Shown piece by piece: positions 1 through 8,576 of a DNA stretch of 64,000 nt. Numbering within the stretch: position 1 is the first letter of the stretch; each line of letters starts with the position of its first letter. Both the position numbers and the translations under genes were made by a program. The DNA is taken from positions 744,001-808,000 of the forward strand of contig NZ_JAUSBV010000005.1 in the NCBI RefSeq assembly GCF_030651915.1. Reading direction: 5' to 3'. Source of the stretch: Parvibaculum sp. GTDB lineage: Bacteria; Pseudomonadota; Alphaproteobacteria; Parvibaculales; Parvibaculaceae. A model generated the notes under the pieces. That model ran no database searches. It had not been told where the DNA came from and saw nothing but the letters and a program-made list of their open reading frames with translations.

Positions 1-247
1 CGAAACGCAGCATCGCATCGTCCTTCAGGAAGCGGATCGGCAGGTTGACGCCGAAAGGCGCGTCGGTCAGCTCGCGCATCTTCAGGATTTCGGCCTTGCA
101 GGCTTCGGTCTCACCCGAGGATGTCTCGATGATGCCGAGACCGCCGGCCTTGCAGACGGCGGATGCCAGTTGCGAGCGGGCAATCCAGCCCATCGGCGCC
201 TGGACGATCGGATATTTCGCGCCGGTATGGGCGAGCACGCGGTTCAT
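1..247 (-). CDS. Nitronate monooxygenase / 2-nitropropane dioxygenase-like protein (N-terminal part, cut by window edge)
   Basis: The gene starts at an ATG whose complement is 245-247 and reads off the left edge, so only about 82 residues are visible. The N-terminus MNRVLAHTG..YPIVQAPMGW followed by a helix and AGGLGIIETSSG is the first beta strand and phosphate-loop region of FMN-dependent nitronate monooxygenases (NPD family), TIM-barrel enzymes that oxidise alkyl nitronates. PIVQAPM is the family hallmark. The related enoyl-ACP reductase FabK has the same fold, so the substrate cannot be fixed from this fragment. The start is preceded by GGGAGTGACCC on the minus strand, a usable ribosome binding site. 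Confidence 0.75.
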   Translation of the reverse strand, partial: MNRVLAHTGAKYPIVQAPMGWIARSQLASAVCKAGGLGIIETSSGETEACKAEILKMRELTDAPFGVNLPIRFLKDDAMLRF

Positions 248-345
248 GGGTCACTCCCTGTTTGCGGTATTTCGGCAATAACGATGCCGGAAGTAGGCCC
301 CAGCCGGTTGCCCGGCGCAAGAAGAGGGACAAGAAAAAGCGGCAA

Positions 346-374
346 GAAAAAGGGCGGGCTCTCCTGCCCGCCCT
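346..374 (-). terminator. Rho-independent terminator of the histone-like gene
   Basis: GGGCGGGC (352-359) and GCCCGCCC (366-373) form a perfect 8-bp stem with a 6-nt loop, extended by an A-T pair. On the minus strand the stem is followed by TTTTTC. It lies about 20 bp past the stop of the minus-strand gene at 395-847, and the nitronate monooxygenase gene starts beyond it. Confidence 0.8.
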
Positions 375-394
375 CTGCCGAATTCGCAGCTCGA

Positions 395-847
395 TTATTT
401 GAAGTGGCCGTAAGCCCGGACCACTGCGTCGGAGAGTTCCTTGTAGGCGCCTTCGACACCCGTCTTGATTTCGTCAAAGGCTCCCTCGCCCTGACGCGCG
501 AGTTCGCCGGCACGCTTCACCAGACGGGCGCGATCGGTCTTCAACTGCTTCAACACGCCCGAATAGCGCTTCTCGGTTGCCTTGAGCGTCTTCTTTGCTT
601 CCTTCTCGGCCTTGTCGACCTCGCGGGAAAGTGTGGCGATCTGCTTTTCGAGCTGTTTGCGCAAGGCTTCCCTTTCGGGTGTCAGTCCGGACGCCTTCTT
701 CTTTTTGGCCGGGGCCTTTTTTGCAACCGCCTTGCGGGCAGGCGCCTTCCCTGCCGGGCGCGCGCTTGTCCGCCGCGCTGCGGCGCCGGCGCGGGGTGCC
801 GATTTGCGGCCACCCGCCGTTCCACGTTTTCCAGTACTTCCTGCCAT
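395..847 (-). CDS. Histone H1-like Lys/Ala-rich protein with coiled-coil C-terminus
   Basis: A 150-residue protein. The first ~60 residues are very rich in K, A, R and P, with AKK/APAKK-type repeats like bacterial H1/Hc1-like DNA-binding tails. Residues ~65-150 are a highly charged helical segment (LRKQLEKQ..LSREVDKAEKEAKK) likely to form a coiled coil, ending in GAYKELSDAVVRAYGHFK. I chose the ATG at 847 because the upstream in-frame extension is low-complexity and has no start signal near it. It probably acts as a nucleoid-associated or phasin-like structural protein, inferred from composition only. A second Lys/Ala/Pro-rich protein is at 62860-63399. Confidence 0.6.
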   Translation of the reverse strand: MAGSTGKRGTAGGRKSAPRAGAAARRTSARPAGKAPARKAVAKKAPAKKKKASGLTPEREALRKQLEKQIATLSREVDKAEKEAKKTLKATEKRYSGVLKQLKTDRARLVKRAGELARQGEGAFDEIKTGVEGAYKELSDAVVRAYGHFK

Positions 848-1079
848 GATCCAGTGCCTCTCCATGAATATCGGCCAAATCGACCGCTTGCCGCCACAGC
901 CCCTCGCCGATGCAGGGAGAGTGGCGCGATCGCCCGATCCGATCAAGGCCCTGCGTCGGCCGGCCGCCGGCTTCGTTATTGGTGATTTTGTAAGACCTTT
1001 GAGTGTTAATGCGAGACGGCGCCGCGGCGGGGCACAAGGCAACCGGCGCCACCTTCAGGGAGGCAGGGCCGTTTCGACA

Positions 1080-1958
1080 ATGCGGATTTCAGACCATCAA
1101 CAACCCATCGAGCGCGCGGCGGGCACCGTGATGCTCATTCACGGCATGTGGAGCCGGCCCCAGGTGTGGCAGGGTTTCAGGGAATTTCTCGAAGCACGCG
1201 GTTATCGCGTGTTGACGCCCGCGCTGCGCCACCATGACCGCGAACCGGGCGACGCGCCACATCCCGAGCTCGGGCAAACCAGCCTTGCCGACTATGTCGC
1301 CGATCTTGCCGCCGAAATCGCGACGCTCGGCCACAAGCCGCTCGCCGTCGGTCATTCGATGGGCGGCACGCTGGCACAGATGCTGGCTGCGCGCGGACTT
1401 GTCGAGGCCGCGGTCGCGCTGGCGCCGGCGCAATGTGCGGGTACATTCAATTTCGATCTGCGCTCAATCTGGATCTTCCGCCGCGAATTCGCACGCTACG
1501 GCTTCTGGCAGAAGCCGCAACTGCCCGCCTTCGATGCGATGCGCTTTGGCGTGTTGAACGGCTTGCCCGGCGACGAACAGGAACGGCTTTATGCGACGCT
1601 GGTCCCGGAATCGGGGCGGGCCGCCTTCGAGATCGGCTGGTGGTTTCTCGACCGCCAGCGGACCACGTGGATCAATCCGGCCGATGTCGCCTGCCCGATG
1701 CTGTTCCTGACCGGCGACCGCGACAAGCTGACGCCGCTCTGGCTGGCGCGCCGGACGGCCGCTATTTACGACGGCAAGGCCCGGTTCGAAGAACTGGGCG
1801 GCCACGCGCATTGGCTGATTTCCGAGCCCGGCTGGGAAGCTGTCGCCGAACGCTGCGCCGATTATTTCGAGCGCGAAGCCGGGGCCCATGCCACCGCGAT
1901 CCGGGAGCGGCACGCCCCTTTCCGCGCCCCGTCCGTTCTCGCGCCCGCCGGCAACTAG
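1080..1958 (+). CDS. Alpha/beta hydrolase
   Basis: A 292-residue protein starting at ATG 1080. It shows the full alpha/beta-hydrolase pattern: oxyanion-hole LIHGMW near residue 20, nucleophile elbow VGHSMGG near 95, acid residue in FLTGDRD near 210, and catalytic His in GGHAHWL near 240. The fold covers lipases, esterases and lactonases, and the substrate is not predictable. Its TAG stop lies inside the left end of the palindromic repeat at 1956-2060, so the repeat supplies the last bases of the gene. It is convergent with the dioxygenase gene on the minus strand. Confidence 0.8.
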   Translation: MRISDHQQPIERAAGTVMLIHGMWSRPQVWQGFREFLEARGYRVLTPALRHHDREPGDAPHPELGQTSLADYVADLAAEIATLGHKPLAVGHSMGGTLAQMLAARGLVEAAVALAPAQCAGTFNFDLRSIWIFRREFARYGFWQKPQLPAFDAMRFGVLNGLPGDEQERLYATLVPESGRAAFEIGWWFLDRQRTTWINPADVACPMLFLTGDRDKLTPLWLARRTAAIYDGKARFEELGGHAHWLISEPGWEAVAERCADYFEREAGAHATAIRERHAPFRAPSVLAPAGN

Positions 1959-2060
1959 AGCGGTTCATCGTTTCACGGAATCGATGAACCGCTCCAACCT
2001 TTTGTTTTTACGCAATTCCGGATGGAAAACCGGTTTCCACTTTTCCTGGAATTGCTCTAG
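1956..2060. repeat. Palindromic intergenic repeat with two hairpins
   Basis: The first arm GAGCGGTTCATCG (1958-1970) pairs perfectly with CGATGAACCGCTC (1982-1994). A second arm CAATTCC (2012-2018) pairs with GGAATTG (2048-2054), with an inner GGAAA..TTTCC pair. The unit begins with tAGAGC and ends with GCTCTAG. This matches the mosaic palindromic repeat often seen between genes in Rhizobiales. It sits between two convergent genes and may also serve as a bidirectional terminator. Confidence 0.75.
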
Positions 2061-3076
2061 GCGTCGATCTTCAATTCGCTTTTTGTGCGCTTGCCGGCCC
2101 AGTGGCTGGAAAAGTTCCGAAACTTTTCGGGCCTGTCGGTCAGGTGCGCGGTTTCGAGCCAGAGCCGCTTCAGATGGCGCTTGCGGTTGCGCTCGGGCCA
2201 ATCCTCATAGGCCGTGCGCGCATGGAGCACGTGGTAGTTGTTGACGAACTGCATGTCGCCCGGCTCGAGATCCATATAGACATTGAAGTCGCGATCGGCA
2301 CACATCGCATCGACGAGATCGAAGGCCTCGCGGGCCTTCGGGTTCAGGCGCGGCGCATCGGCATGGCGCTGGCTCGATTCGATGTAAGGGCGGATATAGC
2401 GCACGAACAGGCGGCCCGCATGTTCGGTGAAGACGGGCATGAAATAGAAAGGCTGACCGCCTTTCGGTTCCTCGCCGCGATAATCATAGGGCTGCGGTTC
2501 ATAGAGAATTTCGGCCAGATCGGGCCTGGTGCGCACCAGCTCGTTGTGGATCGCCAGCGCATTGGCCACCGTCGAGATGCCGCCCGACTTCGCCTTGCGG
2601 AGACACATCAAGCCGACAAGGTCCGAGCCGTCGGAATGATAGGGGAAGGCAACGCCGCCGATTTCGTTGCCGCGCGAGGTCGGATCGGCGCCCGACTTTC
2701 CCTGATCGGTCACGTCGCCCAGAAGATGGCCGTGCCTGTTTTGCGGCCAGGGTTTGCCGAGATGCATGCCGATGCCCCAATAGATCAACGAGGCGTCGTC
2801 ATCGGAATAGCGCTGCACCGGCAGGCCGCGAATGAGCGCGAAGCCGCGCCCGTCGATCAGTTGCGTTTCGACCTCGGCGAGCCGGGCGCCAAGCGTCGGC
2901 AGCGGAAAGTCCTCTTTCGTCACGTCGAGCAGATCGCCAGCGCGCGACTTCGCATGCGCCAGCGCCGCATCGAGTTCGGCGATGTCGCGCGGCGAAAGGC
3001 GAAGCGTCCAGGCACTTTCGTCGGCAATGTCGCCGGCGCGCCATTCACATCCAGGCTCCAGTACATGAACAGCCAT
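2057..3076 (-). CDS. TauD/TfdA-family 2-oxoglutarate-dependent dioxygenase
   Basis: A 339-residue protein from the ATG at 3074-3076, preceded by AGGGAGACCGGAT. The Fe(II)-binding facial triad is visible: HSDGSD (the HxD of the family) around residue 195 and the distal His in YHVLHARTAYED around 300. RNRKRHLKRLW near the C-terminus supplies the 2-oxoglutarate-binding Arg. The family couples 2-oxoglutarate decarboxylation to hydroxylation of sulfonates, phenoxyacids, gamma-butyrobetaine and similar acids. It starts 11 bp after the stop of the amidohydrolase gene on the same strand, so the two are probably co-transcribed and may act on the same N-acyl or amino-acid-like compound. The substrate is unknown. 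Confidence 0.85.
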   Translation of the reverse strand: MAVHVLEPGCEWRAGDIADESAWTLRLSPRDIAELDAALAHAKSRAGDLLDVTKEDFPLPTLGARLAEVETQLIDGRGFALIRGLPVQRYSDDDASLIYWGIGMHLGKPWPQNRHGHLLGDVTDQGKSGADPTSRGNEIGGVAFPYHSDGSDLVGLMCLRKAKSGGISTVANALAIHNELVRTRPDLAEILYEPQPYDYRGEEPKGGQPFYFMPVFTEHAGRLFVRYIRPYIESSQRHADAPRLNPKAREAFDLVDAMCADRDFNVYMDLEPGDMQFVNNYHVLHARTAYEDWPERNRKRHLKRLWLETAHLTDRPEKFRNFSSHWAGKRTKSELKIDA

Positions 3077-3087
3077 ATCCGGTCTCC

Positions 3088-4824
3088 CTATTCGGCGGCG
3101 GCGCGGACCGGCGCCCGCTGATGGCCGCGCACCAGTTTGCCCGGCAGCGCGCCTGTCGGCCGGCCGTCGCGATAGATCACCGCACCGCTGACGATGGTGG
3201 CGACGTAGCCCTCGGCTTCCTGCATCAACCGCCGCGCGCCGGCTGGCAGGTCGTAGACCATGCCCGGCGGCTTCAGGCGCAGGCGCTCGAAGTCGATCAC
3301 GTTGACATCGGCCTTCATGCCCGGCGCGATCAACCCGCGATCGAGCAGGCCGATCGCCTCCGCCGTGTCGCGGGTCTGGCTCTTGACGACGAAAGGCAGA
3401 TCCAGCCTTTCGCCGCGTGTGCGGTCGCGGCACCAATGGGTCAGCATGTAGGTCGGCACGCTGACATCGCAGATGACGCCGACATGTGCACCGCCATCCG
3501 ACAGGCCGAACAATGTGTTCGGGTTTCTCAGCATGGTCAGCGCGTTGTCGAGATTGAAATCGTAATAGTTGTGGAGCGGGAAGAAGAGGAAGTTGCGGCC
3601 CTCGTTCGCGGTCAGCATGTCGTAGACGATTTCGTCAGGATTCCTGCCCTCGCGCTTTGCCCGCGCGCCGATGCTGTCCTCGGGCGCCGGCTCATAGTTC
3701 GGCGGATCGCCGAGCTCGAACATCTTGTGATAGGCGCCCGCGAGCGAATTGAGAAACGGATGACCGGGCTCAAGCTGTTCCGACAGCAACTTCGCGCGGA
3801 ACGCGGGTTCGCGCATCAGCGCCACGCGCTCTGCGAGCGGTTTGTCGGCAATGGCGCGATAGCTCGGGCGTGTGAGAAAGGGATGCACCGAACCCTGAAG
3901 TCCGAGCATCAGGCCGACCGGCCGGCCCTGTACCTGCGCCTTGATCGGCAGGCCGCGGCCGGCGGCGCTGTCGAGACGGGTCAGCAGGTCGCGCCACTGG
4001 TCGGGGACCACGTCGGCCTGCACCAGCGAGAAGCTCAAGGGGCGGCCCGAGACCTCGACCAGCTTTTCGACCAGCGAGAATTCGTGATCGATGTCGCGGA
4101 AGTCGGAGACCCATTGCAGTACGCCGGCGCCCGCTTCCTTCAAGCCTTCGGCAATCGCGATCATTTCAGCATCGGCGGCGCCGATGGTCGGCGTCAGGTC
4201 GCCGTCGCTGGTGCGATGCGCCACCGTGCGCGAGGTCGAAAAGCCGATGGCGCCGGCCTTGATTGCATCGCGGACGATTTCACGCATCTCGGCGATCTCG
4301 GCATCGGTCGCCGCTTCGCGCTTCGCGCCGCGCTCGCCCATCACATAAACGCGCACCGCGCCATGCGGCACCTGCATGACGAGATCGATGTCGTGCGGCA
4401 GTGTTTCGACAGCGTCCATATAGTCGGCGAAGCTCTCCCACTTCCAGGACAGGCCTTCATGCAGCGCCGCCCCGGGAATGTCCTCGACGCCTTCCATCAG
4501 ACGGATCAGACGATCGTGATCGGTCTTCTTCACCGGCGCGAAGCCGACGCCGCAATTGCCCATGACGACCGTCGTCGCGCCGTGGATCGAGGAGGGCGTC
4601 ATGCGGCTGTCCCAGGTCACCTGGCCGTCGTAATGGGTGTGGATGTCGACCCAGCCCGGCGTGACCAGCAGGCCTTTCGCGTCGATCTCCTCGCGGCCGG
4701 ATGCGGCGACCTTGCCGATCTCGACGATGACGCCCTTGTCGATCGCCACATCGGCTTCATAAGCCGCGCCGCCCGAACCGTCGACGATCGTGCCGCCGCG
4801 GATGACGAGATCCAGCTGTGCCAT
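3088..4824 (-). CDS. N-acyl-D-amino-acid deacylase-like amidohydrolase
   Basis: A 578-residue metal-dependent amidohydrolase of the D-aminoacylase group. Residues ~1-60 form the small beta domain (VIRGGTIVDGSG). HTHYDGQ near 70 is the HxH metal motif, GNCGVGFAP near 100 is typical of the D-aminoacylase branch, and GLSDGGAHVG near 445 carries the late metal Asp. It ends with MKADVNVIDF and a C-terminal beta domain. The ATG at 4824 is chosen over an upstream one because GGGAGGAAACGA precedes it. The family hydrolyses N-acyl-D-amino acids, dihydropyrimidine-like amides and related compounds. A close paralogue lies at 20588-22357. It leads an operon with the dioxygenase gene. Confidence 0.85.
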   Translation of the reverse strand: MAQLDLVIRGGTIVDGSGGAAYEADVAIDKGVIVEIGKVAASGREEIDAKGLLVTPGWVDIHTHYDGQVTWDSRMTPSSIHGATTVVMGNCGVGFAPVKKTDHDRLIRLMEGVEDIPGAALHEGLSWKWESFADYMDAVETLPHDIDLVMQVPHGAVRVYVMGERGAKREAATDAEIAEMREIVRDAIKAGAIGFSTSRTVAHRTSDGDLTPTIGAADAEMIAIAEGLKEAGAGVLQWVSDFRDIDHEFSLVEKLVEVSGRPLSFSLVQADVVPDQWRDLLTRLDSAAGRGLPIKAQVQGRPVGLMLGLQGSVHPFLTRPSYRAIADKPLAERVALMREPAFRAKLLSEQLEPGHPFLNSLAGAYHKMFELGDPPNYEPAPEDSIGARAKREGRNPDEIVYDMLTANEGRNFLFFPLHNYYDFNLDNALTMLRNPNTLFGLSDGGAHVGVICDVSVPTYMLTHWCRDRTRGERLDLPFVVKSQTRDTAEAIGLLDRGLIAPGMKADVNVIDFERLRLKPPGMVYDLPAGARRLMQEAEGYVATIVSGAVIYRDGRPTGALPGKLVRGHQRAPVRAAAE

Positions 4825-5023
4825 TCGTTTCCTCCCGATGTTCTGCATTTTCTGGTTGCAGGCATCCTAGCGCCGATAGCGGGCTTGCCAAACGGAAAGG
4901 TATTTTGCCACAGAATGCCGGGCGTTCCGCGCCTGTCGGGTCGCCCGGCGCGCGGTGCAGCACCTTGCCAAGGGTGCTGCGCTGCGCCAGTCTGTGCGCC
5001 CCTTCCGGACTGTCGCGGAGATT

Positions 5024-5071
5024 GGAATCGAAGGGCTGGGAAATCGAAGGGCTGGGGAATCGAGGGGCTGG
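5024..5071 (+). repeat. Three tandem copies of a 16-bp unit
   Basis: Units at 5024-5039, 5040-5055 and 5056-5071 follow the pattern GGAATCGAAGGGCTGG with one or two mismatches. The array ends 8 bp before the ATG of the sulfotransferase gene, so it fills the ribosome-binding region. The G-rich unit includes an AAGGG or AGGGG core that could act as a Shine-Dalgarno sequence. Confidence 0.75.
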
Positions 5072-5079
5072 ATCGACGG

Positions 5080-5901
5080 ATGACCGACACGACAACCGAC
5101 ACGAAGGATCTCTATCTCCTCATCCATCTGCCCAAATGCGCGGGCACAACCGCCGAGACCTATGTCCGGTCGACGTTTCCGGATGCTTTCGCATGGCCAC
5201 TGCGGCGGCGCGCGCCGGGGCGTTATTTCAACCGACCCTATTACCGGATGACCGAAAACCCGGCACTCCAGACACAGCCGGCGGTGTTCGTGATCGGTCA
5301 CTTTTTCGGGGAATCGATCGCAGCGAAATTTCCCGGGCGCCAGATCAAGCGCTCGGTGCTGCTGCGCGACCCGGTCGGATTTCTGCTGTCCTTCTACAAT
5401 TTCCGGGTGCAGCGCTACATGGAGAAGGGCATGAAGTCCTTCCCGTTCGAGATGTGGTACAATTCCCAGGCATCCAATCCGATGAGCGACTTTCTGCTCA
5501 ATCGCTATCTCGAACTGCCGTTCAGCCGTCTGCGCCTGATGCCGCCCGACGAACGGCTCGACATTCTCACCGAAACACTGCGCTCCTTCTGGCATGTCTC
5601 GTCCTACCGGGAATGCGGCAGCCTGATCGCCAAGATCGCGGCGGAGCGCAACGCGCCGGCCGACTTCGAGATTGCGAATGTGACGCGCACCCAGACGCTT
5701 GCCTTCGACGATCTCGCGCCGTCCATGCGCGAACGGATCGTCGCCGACAACCGGGTCGATGCGGCGCTGTTCGAGCGCTTCTGCGATGGCAACACGCAGC
5801 CGGTTTCGCTGCCCGACGACCGTCTGGCGAGTTTGCGCCGCGAAGTGCAGCGGCCGATCTATACGCTGCGCTACAGGGTCGCCCGGAGCTACGGCGTCTG
5901 A
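5080..5901 (+). CDS. Sulfotransferase-family protein
   Basis: A 273-residue protein starting at ATG 5080. The N-terminal HLPKCAGTT (residues ~14-22) is the PAPS 5'-phosphosulfate-binding loop of carbohydrate-type sulfotransferases. RSVLLRDPVGFLLSFYNF near 90-105 is the 3'-phosphate-binding segment (RDP plus the following S). The rest is a helical C-terminal part with an Arg-rich end. Such enzymes transfer sulfate from PAPS to sugars, lipids or peptides, and the acceptor here is unknown. The gene stands alone; its stop is 3 bp from the convergent stop of the MFS gene. Confidence 0.75.
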   Translation: MTDTTTDTKDLYLLIHLPKCAGTTAETYVRSTFPDAFAWPLRRRAPGRYFNRPYYRMTENPALQTQPAVFVIGHFFGESIAAKFPGRQIKRSVLLRDPVGFLLSFYNFRVQRYMEKGMKSFPFEMWYNSQASNPMSDFLLNRYLELPFSRLRLMPPDERLDILTETLRSFWHVSSYRECGSLIAKIAAERNAPADFEIANVTRTQTLAFDDLAPSMRERIVADNRVDAALFERFCDGNTQPVSLPDDRLASLRREVQRPIYTLRYRVARSYGV

Positions 5902-5904
5902 ACC

Positions 5905-7293
5905 TCAGTCGGCCGAACGGTTGATCGCCGCTTCCTGCGCCAGCCGCAGATTGCGCCGCTCGATCAGCCCGCGCAGCCGCGCCTGTCGCGCCGCCGTCAG
6001 CGGATAGGTCCAGGTCAGCCAGAGCGCGGCGAGGAAGAAGATCGACGGGATCACCGCATAGCTGAAGGTCAGCCACCAGAATTCGTCGGGACCGTTGACG
6101 CCGGCCGCCCCTGTCGGGTTGAAGCCGAAAAAGGCCACGACGTTGAGCGAGATGCCGGTGCCGAAGGCGGTGGCGAGCTTGGTCGTCATGCCCGAGATGG
6201 CGAAGAAGGTGCCGGCGCGCTTGCCCTTGGAGCGCGCGGTGTCGACATCGACGACGTCGGCCAGCATGGCCAGCGGCAGAAACTGCAGGCCGCCGAAGCA
6301 AAGCCCCTTGGCAACGAACATGACCGTGAAAATCTGAGTCTGGCCAGGCTCAAGGAAGAAGGCGATGGTCGAGAGTGCGGCTGCCGCCGTCATGCAGACG
6401 GCGAAGGCCTTGTGCTTGCCCATCTGGCGGCCGAGCCAGAGCCAGCCCGGAATGGCCAGCAACCCGGCGCCGAAATAATAGAGATAGAGCATGCCGACGC
6501 CGGTGACGCCGATATAGTCGCGCATGAAGAAGAGCGAGAGCGCGTTGCGGAAGGCCTCGCCGCCGGTGACGATCAGCACGATCGCAAGCACGCGCACCAT
6601 CGGCCCGTTGCGGCCGACATGGCGCAGGCCTTCAATCAGCGGCACCCGGCGCGCGACCTTCACATGCTCGGGCTCGGCGACGCGCCAGCAGACCAGCAGC
6701 ACCAGCAGCGGCATCAGCAGGATGATCGCCCAGCCCATCGCCTCCAGCACCGGCTTGGGTCGTGCCGGCCCGTCGATGAAGAGCGGCAGCAGCGCCGGAA
6801 TCAGCGCCGCCAGCATCAGCCCCACCAGCACATAGAATTCGCGCGAGGCGGTGATGCGGGAGCGCTCGTGATAGTCGGGCGACATTTCGGCGCCCCAAGC
6901 GAAATAGGGGATGTAGACCAGCGTCGAGCCGATGAACATGACGGCGAGCCAGGCCAGCAGATAGACGCTGCCGACGGACGAAAAGCCGAAAAGATACGGC
7001 ATGAAGAGGAAGAGCACGCCGACCACCAGGATCGGCAGGCCGAGCAGCATGAAGGGTTTGCGGCGGCCGATGCGCGTATGGGTGTGGTCGGAGAGATAGC
7101 CGATCATCGGATCGGTGACGACATCGGTGAGGCGCGCCAGCATGATCATGGTGCCGACGGCCGCCAGCGAGACGCCGAGCTCGCCGGCATAGAAGGGCGG
7201 CAGCCAGACCGCCACCGGATAGCCGAACATCGCGATCGGCAGGCCGATCGAACCGTGAATATAGATCGAGGATCGCGATAGCGGCGCGGTCAT
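5905..7293 (-). CDS. MFS transporter of the glycoside-pentoside-hexuronide (GPH) type
   Basis: A 462-residue integral membrane protein with about 12 hydrophobic segments. The first loop DVVTDPMIGYLSDHTHTRIGRRKP is the GPH-family version of the MFS motif, with the Asp used for cation coupling in melibiose carriers. GNPNGP-like and FNPTG loops and a long hydrophilic centre after helix 6 fit the family length. Expected role: Na+- or H+-coupled uptake of a sugar or sugar-like solute across the inner membrane. The start ATG at 7291-7293 is preceded by AGGGGGAAAA. No sugar enzyme lies nearby, so the substrate may be a different small molecule. Confidence 0.8.
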   Translation of the reverse strand: MTAPLSRSSIYIHGSIGLPIAMFGYPVAVWLPPFYAGELGVSLAAVGTMIMLARLTDVVTDPMIGYLSDHTHTRIGRRKPFMLLGLPILVVGVLFLFMPYLFGFSSVGSVYLLAWLAVMFIGSTLVYIPYFAWGAEMSPDYHERSRITASREFYVLVGLMLAALIPALLPLFIDGPARPKPVLEAMGWAIILLMPLLVLLVCWRVAEPEHVKVARRVPLIEGLRHVGRNGPMVRVLAIVLIVTGGEAFRNALSLFFMRDYIGVTGVGMLYLYYFGAGLLAIPGWLWLGRQMGKHKAFAVCMTAAAALSTIAFFLEPGQTQIFTVMFVAKGLCFGGLQFLPLAMLADVVDVDTARSKGKRAGTFFAISGMTTKLATAFGTGISLNVVAFFGFNPTGAAGVNGPDEFWWLTFSYAVIPSIFFLAALWLTWTYPLTAARQARLRGLIERRNLRLAQEAAINRSAD

Positions 7294-7423
7294 GGTCTGA
7301 TTTTCCCCCTGAGCGGCTTTCCCGTTTCGCGGAGAGGCCGCCCGTCGTTGTTCTTGTTCCGATGGCCCGCGAGTATAGAGACGGCGACCGCACGCCCAAG
7401 CGAAATCGGCCGCACATCAAGGT

Positions 7424-8368
7424 CTAAAAACGGAAGGTGAGTTTGCCGATCTCGTCGCGTTCTTCCGCCGTCATTTCCCATGTCCCGGCCTTGACGTTCT
7501 GCTCGACCTGTTCGGGCTTCGTCGCACCGGCGATCACGCTTGCCACATGATCCTGCGAGGCGAGCCAGCCGATGGCCGCGTCGAGCATCGTCTTGCCCTT
7601 CGCTTCGGCAAACGCCGTCACCTTGTCCACAAGGTCGAAATTGGCATCTGTCAGCAGGTTCTTGCCCATGGCGGCGGCGACCGTCAGCCGGCCATCCTCC
7701 GGGCCGTTGCCGCCGCGCCGGTATTTGCCGGTCAGCATGCCGCTCGCCAGCGGGAAATAGGGAAGGATGCTTGCGCCATACTTGTTTGCCGCCGGCACCA
7801 GTTCGAATTCGATCTTTCGGTCGAGCAGGTTGTAATGGTTCTGCGCGCTGACAAAGGGCGCAAGGCCGTGTTCCCGCGCGATGTAATGCGCCTCGACCAG
7901 CTGCCAGCCGGCGAAGTTCGAGCAGCCGACATAACGCACCTTGCCCGAACGGACGAGATCGTCGAGCGCCGAAATCGTTTCCTCGATCGGCGTTGCGGGG
8001 TCGGGGAAATGCATCTGGTAGAGGTCGATATAATCCGTGTTCAGACGTTTGAGGCTCGCCTCGACCGCCTGCATGATGTAGCGCCGCGAGCCGCCCTTCA
8101 TGTATTCGCCGTCCTCCATCGCGAGGCCGAACTTGGTCGCCAGCACAATCTCCTTGCGCCGTCCGCCCAGCGCATGGCCGAGCATTCGCTCCGAACCGCC
8201 TTTGTTTCCATAAATATCGGCCGTATCGAACAGCGTGATGCCGAGGTCGAGCGCCTTGTGTACGACGGCATCGGCGGCGGCCTGATCGATCTTCATGCCG
8301 AAATTGTTGCAGCCGAGACCGACAACCGAAACCTTCAGGCCGGAATTTCCGAGTGTCTTGAAGCGCAT
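7424..8368 (-). CDS. Aldo/keto reductase
   Basis: A 314-residue protein with a CAGGAGGACGTC ribosome site before its ATG. The AKR catalytic tetrad is present: Asp and Tyr in LFDTADIYG (~48-56), Lys in VLATKFG (~78-84), and His in QMHFPD (~125). The NADPH-binding C-terminal part (SVIAGATKPEQVEQN) is typical of the voltage-gated potassium channel beta-subunit / YhdN-like AKR branch. It reduces aldehydes or ketones with NADPH in the cytoplasm. It is divergent from the LLM monooxygenase gene, with candidate operators between them. Confidence 0.88.
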   Translation of the reverse strand: MRFKTLGNSGLKVSVVGLGCNNFGMKIDQAAADAVVHKALDLGITLFDTADIYGNKGGSERMLGHALGGRRKEIVLATKFGLAMEDGEYMKGGSRRYIMQAVEASLKRLNTDYIDLYQMHFPDPATPIEETISALDDLVRSGKVRYVGCSNFAGWQLVEAHYIAREHGLAPFVSAQNHYNLLDRKIEFELVPAANKYGASILPYFPLASGMLTGKYRRGGNGPEDGRLTVAAAMGKNLLTDANFDLVDKVTAFAEAKGKTMLDAAIGWLASQDHVASVIAGATKPEQVEQNVKAGTWEMTAEERDEIGKLTFRF

Positions 8369-8441
8369 GACGTCCTCCTGCCGGGTTCTGCTTTGAGCGT
8401 CACGATAAGTCGTTGCCGCGCCGCACGACAGCCCGGGCCTT

Positions 8442-8509
8442 TTACGCGACGTAACGTTTGCGTGAGACCGGCGAAATGGCTAGACTCCCTGCCTAGGGTG
8501 AACACCCTA
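8442..8509. promoter_or_regulatory. Two inverted repeats between divergent genes (candidate operators)
   Basis: TTACG-CGA-CGTAA lies at 8442-8454, followed by ACGTTTGCGT. TAGGGTG-AA-CACCCTA (8494-8509) is a perfect 7-bp inverted repeat with a 2-nt spacer. Both sit in the 208-bp gap between the aldo/keto reductase and LLM monooxygenase genes, the second about 68 bp before the LLM start codon. The ACGTTTnCGT core resembles operators of MerR-type regulators of acyl-CoA catabolism (LiuR), but this is a resemblance by eye. No regulator gene is adjacent. Confidence 0.4.
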
Positions 8510-8576
8510 AACAACGATGAGGGCCGGGCCGCCATGCAAGGGCGCGCCGAAAAGAGCCCCTTCCGGGAGGACCAAA

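Noticed and set aside
2102-4812. Plus-strand open frames over the dioxygenase and amidohydrolase genes
   Set aside because: Arg/His/Ala-rich shadows of the minus-strand genes, including the in-frame extension upstream of the sulfotransferase start.
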